Shown here: one piece after another, positions 31,376-42,574 of the stretch
Numbering within the stretch: the stretch's first letter is position 1
Layout of the letters: each line of letters starts with the position of its first letter
Origin: Paraspadella gotoi
Lineage: Eukaryota; Chaetognatha
Direction of reading: 5' to 3'
Length of the DNA stretch: 64,000 nt
NCBI GenBank assembly: GCA_051294375.1
Contig: CM119271.1
Location: 13,451,515 to 13,515,514 of the forward strand
The notes under the pieces: generated by a model
What the model was told of the DNA's origin: nothing
The model's input: the letters and a program-made list of their open reading frames with translations, nothing else
Databases searched by the model: none
Program-made: the position numbers and the translations under genes

Positions 31376-33379
31376 CGGTCTCCACGAAGAAGAACCAGCC
31401 TTACCCCACCAAGAACCACGCCACCCTTTAAAAGAAGATGGACGCAAATCCGCCCCCCGCCGCTAGCTAGCCCACAATAACCGGCCGCCAAGGCCAGGAT
31501 GGGAAAAAAGCGGCCCAGAGGCGACGCCGCCAACGAGCAGCCGCTCGGTGGAGCAAAGACGTAGCCAGCACTTTATTAACAGCCGACCTTTTCGAGTTCC
31601 ATACTTCGAACTCCAGTGGTACCTTGCAGCAACCTGGCAACTGAGCAGCAGGTTACCCTCCAAGTGCTCAAGATTAATCAACGACCGTCAATCTTGCACA
31701 AACAGACAAGAAATCGCCGTCCTCAAGGGTAGGTAAATGACTGTTTAAGCCAACTTTGGGAAACAAAAATGGTACGGACCATCCGTGGGCAATTTGATGA
31801 AGGAGATGGAATGACCCAGCGAGTTTAGCAACAACAACAACCAACGGGACGTTACAACGGGAGTTTTCTAGCAACTGAATCAACAACCAACGGGACGTCA
31901 ACGGGGAACATCTACCACAGGCTCCTATGTTTCGGGGATTATATAATCTTTCCGCGGCAAACCAACTCGTCCAGACCAACCCGTGACTGTATGGACAGAC
32001 CATCAGGTTGAAACTTTTGTCAGAATCCTTCGAGATTGAAACACATCTGAAAGCGGGAGAAGCGACCGCCTCGTACACCTCGCTCCGAAAGCCCATCGAA
32101 CTTGGAAAGAGAAGATCCGTAACAGTCCCCAGTCGACTTCCTCAGAAGCCTTTTACGGAGGCCGTTCAAGGACTCCCCGAACAACCGACAAGGACTTGAC
32201 CAACCGAGTTTACGTGCCCTCCTCGCTAGGGGACAAGGGTCGCCAGCCGGTACTTTCGAGCCCATCTAAATCAATCTATTGTGGCCTTCGGCCTGATAGG
32301 GGCGTTGCTTCTGGCGAGGGGGCCTCCCCCTAAGCATCGCCGAAAGCCTCCACTGAAGCGAAGACTCGAGGTAGCATCCGCTTATTCACGCCAAAATTTT
32401 ACGGGCTAGCTCTCCGATCAACGCTGCCCAAAGCGAAAAATTCTTGAATGGCCGTATGTCTCAGTCGGAAAAGGATCAGGCTTCCATCCCCGACTACGCT
32501 CGCCAAATGCTCGTAGTAAGCCCTCGACACCTTACGCTCGCCCGGGACAATTCACGTCGGGAAACTCTTGAATGGACGACATATGGCATTCGAACACGGT
32601 GAAACCCGTCACCTTGGAAAGGCGAAGAATTATAAATTGGGTTACCTCAAGAAAACTAACCGACGCACCGTCAGGGAAAGTCGTTAAAAACTGTCTTCGG
32701 AGGACGACCCAGGTAAGTTTAGTCACACGCCCATGAGCAAAGGGACAGGACTGGACAAAGGACCCGCAATGCTTAGCGCATTGGATTCTACCAAGGCTCA
32801 ATGTTACAAGAGATGAAAATAACATTGAGCGGACGATAATGAAGAGATGCGGTCAAGGAGAGCTGCGGACGTAAGCGGACGCGCAACACTCGATCGCCGA
32901 TGGAGGCTCTCCTCCGATCGGAGGAGGATCGCTGGTCGATCGACGAGACTCGACGCCGAGTCCCAACAAGGGATCAGGAGAGAGAATGGAAATCGTTCGA
33001 AAAAACCGCGAATATATGGGAAACAATGACCAAAAAAGCCAAGTTTGGAGTCATGTGACGATAGGATAGGCGGAGGAAGTAACAAAAAATTTTGGAAGAA
33101 AGGAGGAGATATGGTAGACTCAACCCATGCTGTTGATATTTGACTCTGCTCTGATTTTTCGATGGATAACAACAAACGAATTCTCTTTACCAACCCTGTC
33201 AAGAAACAATCTAGATAAAAGCCGAGTAGGGGCCGGAGTGTGAGTGCAAGTTGATAACAAAAGAACAACAACAACAGCTAAAAGATTCCTACAAAAGAAC
33301 TGTTCTGTAAAGTTAATGTCGCATTGTTATTAAAACAGAAAATGTCGGCCTCCAACCTCACGGGAAAAAGTAAAAGCTC
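31346..33379 (+). other. Retroelement leader and early gag region, frames broken
   Basis: No frame longer than about 60-150 codons survives on either strand, and the longest (32804-33274) is antisense. AACAACAACAAC tracts occur. No capsid or zinc-knuckle signature was recognised, so the gag start is not placed. Confidence 0.4.
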
Positions 33380-34250
33380 TTGCTAATACTGCGAATAGTG
33401 CTAATGAGGGATAAAATCGACAGCGGCAACGGGAATGGGTATAACTATAAGACCTCTGGACGCCAACGAACTTGCCCTCGCAAACCAAGTTTCTACACAA
33501 GATGGGATGGGCAAGAATGGCCGCTCCTCAACAGACACAGCAGGAGAAACAAAAGGCCATCATTTCGATGACTCGAAAGCTTGTGCTAGTTAGATGAGGA
33601 GAGCAAAGCGATAATGGACGATGTACAAATCAGTTATGAATCAAACCAACCACATTATCAACCAACGCAGTCGACCAGTCAACCGGCCTCGACCAAACAC
33701 GGAGTCAACCAAGACTGACCAACTCCGAGGCCACTTCACTCCACCGTTCGATCATCAACCAGTCAATGGCCCGATCGACCAACTTCGGACCAAGTCAGTC
33801 AGGGTCTCTCGATACTCTCCCTATCGCCTACCCACACCCGCAGCAAAAACAAAAGAACAGGCCGAACCCGGCCAAAACGTAGTGAGAGACTTGCCTAAGG
33901 GAAATTTACGGACCCAGCCGGTACGCAAAAACATCCTACCTAATAAGCATAATAAGCCGAGCGAAACAACAGGGGATATCTCTCCACCAGGCAACGATCA
34001 GCACGATAGAATTTGAATGTCACCAACCTCGGATTTTCCCTCCTGAAAAAGCAAAGCCAGGAAACTCACCGAGCTTCGGATCGGATGAAATGGACATGCC
34101 CGGCCTGCCCCGAAAACGATAACCAAACACGAGTGCAGAAGGGACCTGGACCTAAACCTTAGCGGAATGACCACAGACTTTGCCTTGTCACACATGGTTA
34201 GAACAGCTACATTCCAAGCAGTTAATCGCTGGAGCACCCCGCCAGCTGCT
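33380..34250 (+). pseudogene. gag-like region of the LTR element
   Basis: The plus-strand frame 33621-34016 (131 codons) is rich in proline, asparagine, glutamine and basic residues (for example SRPVNRPRPNTES near residues 16-28 and RYSPYRLPTPAAK near 64-76). This composition is common in Ty3-type Gag and linker regions. No Cx2Cx4Hx4C knuckle is visible. The frame neither starts nor ends convincingly and is probably a piece of a longer frame cut by indels. The assignment rests mainly on position between the 5' LTR and pol. Confidence 0.35.
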
Positions 34251-35138
34251 TATACGATGTACGGGCCCGCGCTCGATCAACACTACCAAGAAATTCGTTT
34301 GAGAAATGGGGACTGAACAAGTCATGTCTACCACCGCGAGCGCCTCTGCGCTTATCAACGGGCCACCGGGACGATCACTTTGAACGGGACAAGGATAGAA
34401 CCTCAGATTAATGTTCCAAACTGGGTTCTGACAAACAGTTTTTTATGTCTCAGCCGGACCGGAAAATCGACCAAGACATAATCATCGGAACCGCACGGTT
34501 TCACCAAAAGAAAAAACCAGGCCCACCCCAAATCAGCTCTGGGGTTAGGTATGCAAACCATCTTGACCAAAAGGAAAACAGACCCTGCAAATTCCGGCCT
34601 CAATGGACCAACAGCCATTACCACACCTTAGTTCCCGGAAACAAATATGAGGCCGGCTAAGGCCGGCAAGATGTGGCTCCGGCGCGGAATCATATAGGAG
34701 TATCCAATGCGTGGGGCACTTCTGGCCCTACTCGGAGTGACTACAGTTATCCCACTCAGGATCCGTATATCGCTCGCACCGCCTTTCTTCGCCCGCCGCC
34801 ATCTTTCTCAATGCCGGCCATCTCCCCTATTTGCCGGACTGCCGCATTGGGGAACATCGATGAAAACAAACCACCCTTACCCATACATGCCGAAGCAAGG
34901 ACGGAAGAAATGGCAGAACCAGGGTGGGTAACTCCCCACAGCAAAACGGCTTTTGGGCCCTTGACCGGACGAGGTGATTTCATCGAAGCAAAAAACCGAT
35001 GACAAACTTGCTCTCGCAGCGCTGCTCTCTTGTATCAGCAAGGAGGGTAAATCGAACTTTGATGCCAAACCGGCTACTTGGAACAGCACGGCCCCTCTCA
35101 TCAACAACAAGGCAACTCCATGCTACCCTTGAGCACCG
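34251..35138 (+). pseudogene. gag-pol intermediate region, short overlapping frames
   Basis: Short plus-strand frames at 34445-34660 and 34673-35002 are proline- and basic-rich and abut each other, with an alternative phase at 34707-34931. An aspartic-protease DTG/DSG motif was looked for and not found. This is likely continuous coding sequence of the element with frame changes. Confidence 0.35.
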
Positions 35139-35453
35139 ATGCCACGGGCCAACCCGGTAAAGCGTGTACCTGTCATGGGAGGAACCTATTCTCTAGGAAG
35201 GTCCGAACGAGGATCACATCCCAGCCACGGACCAATAATACATCACAAAGCCAAGTGCCTGAAGAACTTAAGCAGTCCGGGCATTTGCCCGCCAAAGGGA
35301 AAACAGGAAGCAGTGACGAGCGGCGACGGGCGAATAAGAGCTTTTCTAGAAAACCATTTTCAAAGACGTCCGACCCCAAGCCTAGAGAAAGAGGCCAAAC
35401 TAGTCTGGGATATCGTATGGGAATATCGAGATGTATTCGGGCCGAATTTTTAA
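35139..35453 (+). pseudogene. pol fragment upstream of reverse transcriptase
   Basis: A 104-codon frame whose C-terminus reads AKLVWDIVWEYRDVFGPNF (about 35394-35450). Ty3/Gypsy polyproteins commonly carry an L..EY.DVF segment shortly before the reverse transcriptase domain, so this marks the protease-RT junction. The N-terminal part (VPVMGGTYSLGRSERG near residues 10-25) is not recognised. The frame stops directly after the motif. In another phase, 35078-35698 stays open and may carry the continuation, but no RT motif is legible there. Confidence 0.5.
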
Positions 35454-37450
35454 GGATGACTGCCCAGCAAGGGAGCGCTCGCATTTGCTCACGCTACAGT
35501 TGTAGTACGTTTCGGACGGGTAACCCCTACACCCGCCAACGAACCCTACATTGCTCGCCGAAGACTCGAAAATTCCGCCCCAGACCGGTCAGGGACCCCC
35601 CCAGGTTCCAACAAAAAGGCCCGTCCCTCCCACCCCAAGCTATTATTCTGGAAGGGTTTATGATGTCTAAAGGCTTTGGCCAGTGCCCGTTTACCTAGGA
35701 CACCGCGGCGTGGCTTTCTTTTGCGACTCTCCACCTTCTCGGAACTGAGGAGCGGATGCCCGCGCCTATGGGGGCCTCTTGAACATTCGTACCGCTTTCC
35801 CTCCATTACAAAACAAGAGCGGCTGGGTATAGCCAGACGCGATCCGCTGCAGGCATGAGGTGATCAGTGGCATGTAATGATCGAACCCCGCTCTGTGTGG
35901 CATATGACGAGATGGCGACCAAACTATTTTAATCTGTTGCACTCGCTTACTCGGCGTTCACGAAACACATTGTCTACTTATGCAAATCTTGAGGCTCCAA
36001 ACGATAGCATCCGATGAGATTAGAGCAAATTTACAACGGACCACACGGAGCTCCAATGCGTCGGGTCGCACATATCGGCACTCTGACGTGATATGCCTCC
36101 TGCCACCAGGAATCGCTGAGATCTCCTCACCAGATGCAGACTCTCGGAGGTGAAGTATCCTGGGCAACCTTCAGGTCTCGGACAAACACTCGACTCTCAT
36201 GCGCTTCGTGGATGAATTATATCTGGGATACTCGCGCAACGCAGCGTGACGCGCTTTGTGTGGCTTCAAACCAGTAGTTCTCTGCTCGAAACCGATATAC
36301 TTCAGAGCCAATTCTGGATAATCGAGAATCTTGAAGATGCTAGGGACAGATGAGAAGAGTCTTTCTTGTCGTGCTGTCATGATGCTGTACTCGATCTAAT
36401 TCTCGACAGCTAATGTCTCTCCAGAGAGGACAGTGGACAAAGCATTCAGCTGACTCCCATGCAGAAGATGCATGACTTCGTAGAGAAGAAAAAAAAAAAA
36501 AAAAAAAATAAAAAAAAAAGAATTAGACGAAAGAAAGACAATCAATCCTGTGTTGGTCCTCCCAAATGGATGCCCCAAAAAGCCACTGTAACTCGTGCTA
36601 CCGCCCCCAAGAGGAACAATAATAAAAAGATCATAGGCTTATGTGCAATCTTATCTCAGATACGGCCTCAGTCTGCATACTAGTGATGATAAAACCTTGG
36701 CACTCCCTCGTCGTCGGCCTCGCGCATGGTGTATTATGAATGTTCTCACGCTAAGAAAACGCCATAAATAGTGACACTCTCGATCTCGTCTGATGCCTTA
36801 AGAGATCTACTCTAACAAATATACCTAATCAGTGTCTTCTCAAAATATATCTCCTTCCGTTAAACATCCAGTCTCCAACCTCTCCACAGCCCAACTCACG
36901 CCCTGATCCCGACAACGAATATATTATAACGAGAGGAGAAAACATGGGCAAAGTCTGCGGCCTGCACCGATCCTGTGAAATCACTCTTCTTCTCACGCTG
37001 GCTCTCGGTGCGATCATCTCTCGATCAGATGATCGGCCAGAAGATTATACCGTCTCCCTCTAGAAATATATTGAAGAGCGCCGATGGAGCGCGGCACGCT
37101 AAATCTCGTTGCGGCAATTACTAATTGCTCCGGCCACTGCGGACCGCCCGTGCGGGCATCACGCGAGAAAAGATCAGGCCCGATTGTCGCCTCCACTCCA
37201 ATGTTCCGAATATCCATCTCGCTGTAAACAAACGTAGTCATTAAGATGAAGATAAGCCACCACTATTACTACATTACTAAGAAACAACATCGCCCATTTA
37301 AACTGAGGTCGAATAAGTGTCAGCATGATTTGATCAACCTTATACAGAAACTGACTCACTCTCCTCATCTTCACCGTCAATTTCACAAGTACACTTTCAT
37401 AAAGGAGTGATATGGAATCTTCCCATGACAGACATACTTTCTTGACCACT
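35454..37450 (+). other. Expected RT/RNase H interval, motifs not legible
   Basis: By position this should encode reverse transcriptase and RNase H, but no YxDD, LPQG or DLRSGYHQ-type signature could be read in any plus-strand frame. From about 35.96 to 37.45 kb the longest frames are on the minus strand (35958-36167, 36171-36380, 37014-37241, 37174-37449), and there is a poly-A-rich tract at 36487-36520. Either the coding sequence is very noisy, or an unrelated or inverted segment is nested here. Confidence 0.4.
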
Positions 37451-38388
37451 ACTCAAGATGGTACTCAGGGGGATATACGGATGAGTCCGAACAAAGAATG
37501 CCGCACCAGTGGAAGTCTATCCTATGTTTACAAAGTGATAGACACACCCTTGTCCGATCTTCCTGTGACCCGCCTTCACTGGGACCAAAGTGTCAAGTGA
37601 CGCCCCTCGGACCACCCTTCTTCCCGCAGGGGTTCGACAGTAAGTGGAAAATTTACGAACCAGGTTTTGCCGAAAATCCGGTCTACGACAACAAACCAGA
37701 ATTCTGCGATCTTATTAGGACACGCCCACGTTGGCAGTTATGGTTGCAAAAACATTAATGAGGATTGCCAAAGCTTTCAGAGCAGGATTCTTTGAATTCG
37801 TAGACCAAAGATTCTCACAAGAGGAAGCCAATAATAGAGGAAAGCTATATGGCAAACCTGAACAAGAGACCCCGATACTTTCATCATCGACCGATATCCG
37901 CCAACAGATTGGAGTCTTGCATCCCGAACTCGAGATGCTCAGTTTGAATGATCGAATTACCTGTAATCATGTATGGACCGAGGATTCCAACCAAAGAAAC
38001 GGGGCTGCAAGTACGAAGAGTATATGGTCACCAACAAATGAAAGGTCGCTTTGAAAATATTCAGGATCCATCACCGGGCAAGTCAGCCTGGTTGAGACAG
38101 GAACCTAACTACACCCCTGCCGGAAAAAAACCTGTCAACTAGGGACCGTGCAACCATCAACGGTCGAGTTCACTAAACAACCAGAAGCGAGGGGAAGCCA
38201 AAAAACCTTCTCAAGGTGGACACCCGGCACATCGACACTTCTCCCCAGGGACTTCTGATATATCCAGCTGAACGGCAACACCGAGAGTCCACAACGCCAC
38301 CTATCGAAACTTCGCACGAGATAGAGGTGGTAAAAGCAGGCGCTGACAAGAACTTCATGATAGACAGCACTTTCGAAGCAGACGTTGA
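37451..38388 (+). pseudogene. pol region before integrase, short frames
   Basis: Plus-strand frames 37498-37758, 37731-38054 and 37948-38142 overlap in different phases, consistent with one coding region broken by indels. One piece reads RIAKAFRAGFFEFVDQRFS near 37749-37805. No RNase H motif was recognised. Position suggests the RNase H to integrase linker. Confidence 0.35.
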
Positions 38389-39720
38389 ATGCTACAGAAG
38401 CTGGAAATCGCTATGAAATCACCAGACCCCAGGAAAGCAACAGACCTCGTCCCGTGCTTTCGCGAGCTCCGAATAAAAAAATTGCAATTCGAGGACGAGT
38501 CTTCATTGGTCGTCGATGCCCTCAAAAGAAGGCACCGCGAAAAGCAAAACAAATTGAAAAAAAGTAATGGCAAAAGAGTAAGGACAGTAACTAAAGTATT
38601 GTCAAAACGCCTGGATGACCTTCGACGCATCACACAACGACAATCATTCATCAGGGCTTCACGGCCGACACAGCCCACCAAGAAGTTCATCGTACCAAAT
38701 ACCCAAAGCCGAATCATCACCAAACGATTCACGAGCGATTTGGACATCCAGGCGCAGATCGTACGGCCTTCTTACTTGCCCAGCTACATCTCTGCCTCCC
38801 GGTACTGTCAACCGGCAGCGGCGAAATGCCTTAGAAATTGCGACAACTGTGCCAAGGCAACAAGATACGCAAAGGACACAGACGAAACCCCATCCGGCCC
38901 CAGTCTGTGCCGTCGGCCACCGTGGGAATCACTGAAGCATCGATGTCATGCATCTTCCCCCGCTCGCTGGATTAGTTAGTCCTTTAGTCGTGACAGACAC
39001 ATGCTTTCCGCTACACCTGGGCAATCCCACTGCGACGAGGCAGACGCCGCTAACCATAGTTGAGAAACCTTGACGAGAAATTTTTCTCTCAATCAGGATC
39101 TATCTGATGGGAGGTGAAATATCTGACGTCGTTGTACACAGCCTAAACGGTTTCGGCCATTGAAGATCTATATTAAACTACGTCGACACGTGGGAGACGT
39201 CGTTCTCGTGTGAACAGAGCTGGAAAGGGACATAGGGACGAATCCGCCAAAGCCCTACGCAAAGCAGTAGATGATCAACAAAAAAACAGATGGCTAGACA
39301 GCTGCCTCACTAATGGCACTTCTCAATGCTACTCCCATAATGGCTGAAGACAGACATGTCGTGAGATCCAATTTTGGCCATAGGCCGAGTAGTAGGTAAG
39401 CGCATATGAACTATACAAAAAGAAAATTCTCATTGATTTCATAACAGACAAAGGGCGACTGTAGAGGGCCCAAGCACAGCTTGTGGCTTTACAAAAGACA
39501 CCCGAAGCATCCTACAAAAAAATCGGCCAGAAGAAATCCTTACAAACGACCAGAGGATTGATTAAGATCGGGCTATGGTCCTAGCCAGACGTGATGCTAA
39601 TCATGACTGGAACGCGACGCGGAAACAAGGTCAAAAGGATATACTCAGACACGCACCAAAGCGATAGAAAAGAGACGGGCACCCATTATTGTTTGTCTCC
39701 AAGCTTGGCCCGGAACTTAA
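38389..39720 (+). pseudogene. Integrase region of the LTR element, frameshifted
   Basis: The HHCC zinc-binding signature is visible in two phases: HERFGHPGADRTAFLLAQ at 38730-38783 (H at 38730 and 38745) and RNCDNCAKAT at 38833-38862 (C at 38839 and 38848). The catalytic-core start follows as IDVMHLPP (38939-38962) and LVVTDT (38984-39001). After a one-base phase change comes YTWAIPL (39012-39032), the usual continuation after the first Asp block. Further on, ALRKAVDDQQ (about 39260) and RWLDS (about 39290) lie where the integrase C-terminal half is expected. The second Asp and the catalytic Glu were not located. Order and motifs are those of Ty3/Gypsy integrase. An intact protein cannot be read from this sequence. 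Confidence 0.7.
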
Positions 39721-40286
39721 GATACCTCTCTCGCCTCTTATAAAGCCTGTATCCTCGAAAAAAAGTCACTAACCAGAGAAAGCTCCTGGAAAAGCGACTT
39801 CATTTAAATAAAACTCTACTCAGATAACATTCCTTTCATACTTGTTCACTCTCTCAGACGGAATTAAACTTTTCAACTTTTCCAATCTTGTCATCCTCAA
39901 CTTTTCAATCCTTTCAACTCTAGAGACATACGTTAAAAACAATAATCAAAGGCAAATAGTGTAGCGACGAGAAACGACGAAGCCCCTGACAACGACACTT
40001 CATTCAAAAAACTAATAGACAAAAGAAAAAAAAGAATAATATATATTTCTCTTTAAATAATTAAAAAAAAAAAAAAGTCCTTTCTCCTCTCTATTCTTCT
40101 TTCTCTCAAAAAAAAAAAAAAAAGAGAGAAAAGACCAAATCAAATTACGAAATAGTTACATCCCTGCGTTACCCGTTAACGGCATATAACAACCGGAGAC
40201 GGCTTAGGCCTGGACATACAGTGATCTTCGTCCCCTTCACAATTCGCAACTCCAGCTTGCCGACTGACCGCGTACCGCTTTCGTTG
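39721..40286 (+). other. 3' untranslated part of the LTR element
   Basis: AT-rich, with CAACTTTTC repeats near 39865-39915 and poly-A/GA runs at 40060-40135. No coding frame was recognised. Confidence 0.5.
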
Positions 40287-40300
40287 AAGAGGGGGGACGG
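40287..40300 (+). promoter_or_regulatory. Polypurine tract of the LTR element
   Basis: GAAGAGGGGGGACGG lies immediately before the 3' LTR, where a plus-strand primer tract is expected. The CGG between the purines and the LTR is a small irregularity. Confidence 0.65.
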
Positions 40301-40606
40301 CATCGCAGGGAATTCAAGACGTAGATCGAATGGGTCAACGACGCGAGCAGCAAACAGCACCAAGAGAGAATGAACATTGTCATGTGGCCAAGAAAACAAA
40401 TGCACCGGCCCATGAGCACATGGGTTCTTTTCCGCCTTAAATTTTACCATTGCCTCTGACCGGATTGAACCGATAAAAGAGAACCAGAAACTGTATGGAA
40501 TTTTCACTCTGCCCCAAAAATTGACACCGTTTTGTATTAAACGTCTATTTCTGAAGAAATAATAATCCACTTTGGTTTCCTAGAAATCCCTGTCTGCTAC
40601 TTATTT
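40301..40606 (+). repeat. 3' LTR
   Basis: About 306 bp. It matches 31017-31345 from CATCGCAG to CTTATTT. Most differences are indels, so true divergence, and hence insertion age, cannot be estimated safely. Confidence 0.85.
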
Positions 40607-40611
40607 GTGCT
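40607..40611. repeat. Target-site duplication, right (GTGCT)
   Basis: The same five bases as 31012-31016. The sequence continues TAAAAAAAGAAA, matching TTAAAAAGAAAC after the empty site near 47582. Confidence 0.8.
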
Positions 40612-41215
40612 TAAAAAAAGAAAAAAAAAGCGGACAGCAATCGGAGAAATTCGCTTAGGAGTTTTTTTTTTTTTTTAAATTTCATCAATTAACTTTTAAA
40701 GTCTGTAAACTCTGTTATATATCCATTTATATACATGTCTGAATTTACAAACAATCAACGAAAGAATTATGCGTGCTTTGACAAGTTGCAACCACGAATA
40801 TGATAGAAATTCCTTTTTTTATCATAGACGTCGATGGTGCCAAAGGCCTTTCTTGTCATTTCTTGGCCATTTCTTGGCCATTTTTTGGCCATTTTTTTTT
40901 CACATCGAGTTTTCCGATAAGATTTCCTTTTTTTTTTCGTTTCTCTTTTTTTTTTTTCTGGCCAAGCTTTTTTCTAACCGAGCCAATCTTTTCCGTATCA
41001 AGCTTTGCTGTATTTTTCTTCTTTGTTCGTCCAGTTTTCTGGCGTTTATGTCTTGCGCCTCCAGGAGTTGATGTCGTTCATTTGTTGTTTGGGCAAGTTT
41101 ATTATATATTATTTATATTATATATAAGTTTACGTTTACGTAGCAAAATATTTGAACTCATCAGCAAAGCATTTCATACTTTATCAACGTACGAGTTTTC
41201 AATCTGATAATAACT
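40612..41215. repeat. Block B, first copy (right part)
   Basis: The genomic flank right of the retroelement: TTAGGAGTTTTTTTT, TTTTAAAGTCTGTAAACTCTG, GGCCATTTCTTGGCCATTTT repeats and TCAACGTACGAGTTTTCAAT. All recur at 47.63-48.69 kb. The phenylalanine-rich frames are compositional. Confidence 0.85.
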
Positions 41216-41599
41216 ACGCGGCCCTCTTTGCGCTCAGTATGTTCAGACGATTTACATATAAGTGCCGCTGATGATACTGAAAATGATTAATGAGAAAGAG
41301 GGAATTGTGGCTAAAGATATTGTTGTTAATAAAAACAGAATGGTTGAGTTAGAAGTAGCAGTTATTTTTCCTAAATTTGGGTCTAACATGGTAAGTTAAG
41401 AATAAAGTTATATGTCAATGGAAGTGAAGAGTGAGGCATTGCTAGGGAACCCGTAACGGCAGAATTTTAATGATATTCGTTTTTCTCTCTTAAATGGATA
41501 TGGCTGTAGCTGTTTTCTTTACTTTTTTCACCAACTTCTCCTCTGTTCGGACCTCCAAGCGGGCAGCTGACACCAATGTGCGCCTGTCGACATAAGTAA

Positions 41600-41765
41600 C
41601 ATAACATGCCGCCGTGAACCCGTTAAAGCCCACTAAAAGCGAAAGGTATCGTATCGCAGAGCCAGGGTTCCTGGGCTTTGGAACCAGGCTTGAGGTTTTC
41701 CAGGTCCGCGGTACCGGAGAGATTCCGGTAAGTCATGATCCACTCGCATAGTCTGTTTAAACTCA
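41600..41765 (-). mobile_element. tRNA-derived SINE, minus-strand copy (duplicate of the 27.8-kb one)
   Basis: The minus strand reads GGAAAACCTCAAGCCTGGTTCC preceded by TCATGACTTACCGG. It lies at the equivalent place in the second block B copy, so it is not an independent insertion. Confidence 0.7.
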
Positions 41766-42175
41766 ACCGTAGAGTTGAGCGAAGATCTTATTCTTGCCTC
41801 CTGACAACGACCGTCTCGCGATTCAGTCCCTACTATTCGGTAGCCAGGGCCTGCCGTCGCACCGTGGATCTCCGACCTCCAAAAATCCCCTTACCTTTCG
41901 CGTGGTTCCCGGTTCCTGGTTTTACTTTGGCCGCTCACAGCGCGTGGTTACGAGGCGACGAATGCGCCATCTGGTGTATATGTTTGCCTTGTTCGTGGTG
42001 GTTCTAGTGGCGGTGATGGTTGGTCGTTGGAATGACGGAGCGGATTTATCTCGGTGAAAAAGCGTATTCAAGTCGACGTACTACCCCGACGGCTCGTCGG
42101 ATAATGTCTTGGGTGGTACCCGATGTCACAGGCTTTTTCTGCATGCCGTACCGCTTGAGACTTTACGGTTAGGTC

Positions 42176-42574
42176 GTGGGGGGGTGTATATTTAAGTTAC
42201 TTGTAGGAGTGTGTTTTGCTTTCGCATTTTGTTTTGTGAGTTTTGTGAACGGTGTTTTGATTTGGTTTATATGTTTATGCGTGTGTGTGCCCGTGAAAGC
42301 TGCGAGAGGACGCGAAAAAGAAGAAACCGAAGAGGGAATTGCTGATTCGATTGCCCAAAGATCCCTCCGAGGCGATGAAAAAAAAAAGGCTAACCAAAGG
42401 AGCGAGGTAAAACGAAAAACGAAGATTACTCGCTCATCTACTCGTCTGTTCGGTGGCGAGGACACTCTACGGGGAGAGACAGCGTGGTCTCGCAGGGACT
42501 ACAAGTGGGTGGTTTTGGGGGGATGCATCGCTGAAGCTTCAGGTAGGAGGGAGGTTCGGAGGAAGCAGAGCTAG
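42176..42574 (+). CDS. Possible membrane-anchored small ORF, unrecognised (132 codons)
   Basis: The frame begins with a strongly hydrophobic segment (residues about 5-38, FKLLVGVCFAFAFCFVSF onward) and continues as a charged, K/R/E-rich tail. This would resemble a signal anchor followed by a basic domain. It lies in the insertion-rich second copy of block B, opposite the 538-N gap of the first copy, so it cannot be checked against a clean version. Antisense and alternative frames overlap. A chance frame is at least as likely. Confidence 0.15.
   Translation: MGGCIFKLLVGVCFAFAFCFVSFVNGVLIWFICLCVCVPVKAARGREKEETEEGIADSIAQRSLRGDEKKKANQRSEVKRKTKITRSSTRLFGGEDTLRGETAWSRRDYKWVVLGGCIAEASGRREVRRKQS

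Larger units (their letters stand above)
31017..40606 (+). mobile_element. Ty3/Gypsy-like LTR retrotransposon (~9.6 kb)
   Basis: Two ~0.3-kb direct repeats bound a ~9-kb interior and are flanked by GTGCT on both sides. The interior has higher GC and lower repeat content than its surroundings. It shows a proline/basic-rich gag-like part, a pol fragment with WEYRDVFGPNF, an integrase zinc-binding signature and integrase core motifs in the usual order, and a purine tract before the 3' LTR. Frames are broken by frequent indels. Neither the reverse transcriptase YxDD region nor a protease DTG/DSG motif could be identified with confidence. Motif order and integrase style fit Metaviridae rather than Copia, where integrase precedes reverse transcriptase. 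Given the noisy sequence nearby, the frameshifts may be sequencing error. Confidence 0.85.

Noticed and set aside
37470-37505. Hammerhead-like GGATGAGTCCGAAC motif
   Set aside because: The invariant CUGAUGA is not matched and flanking stems do not form.
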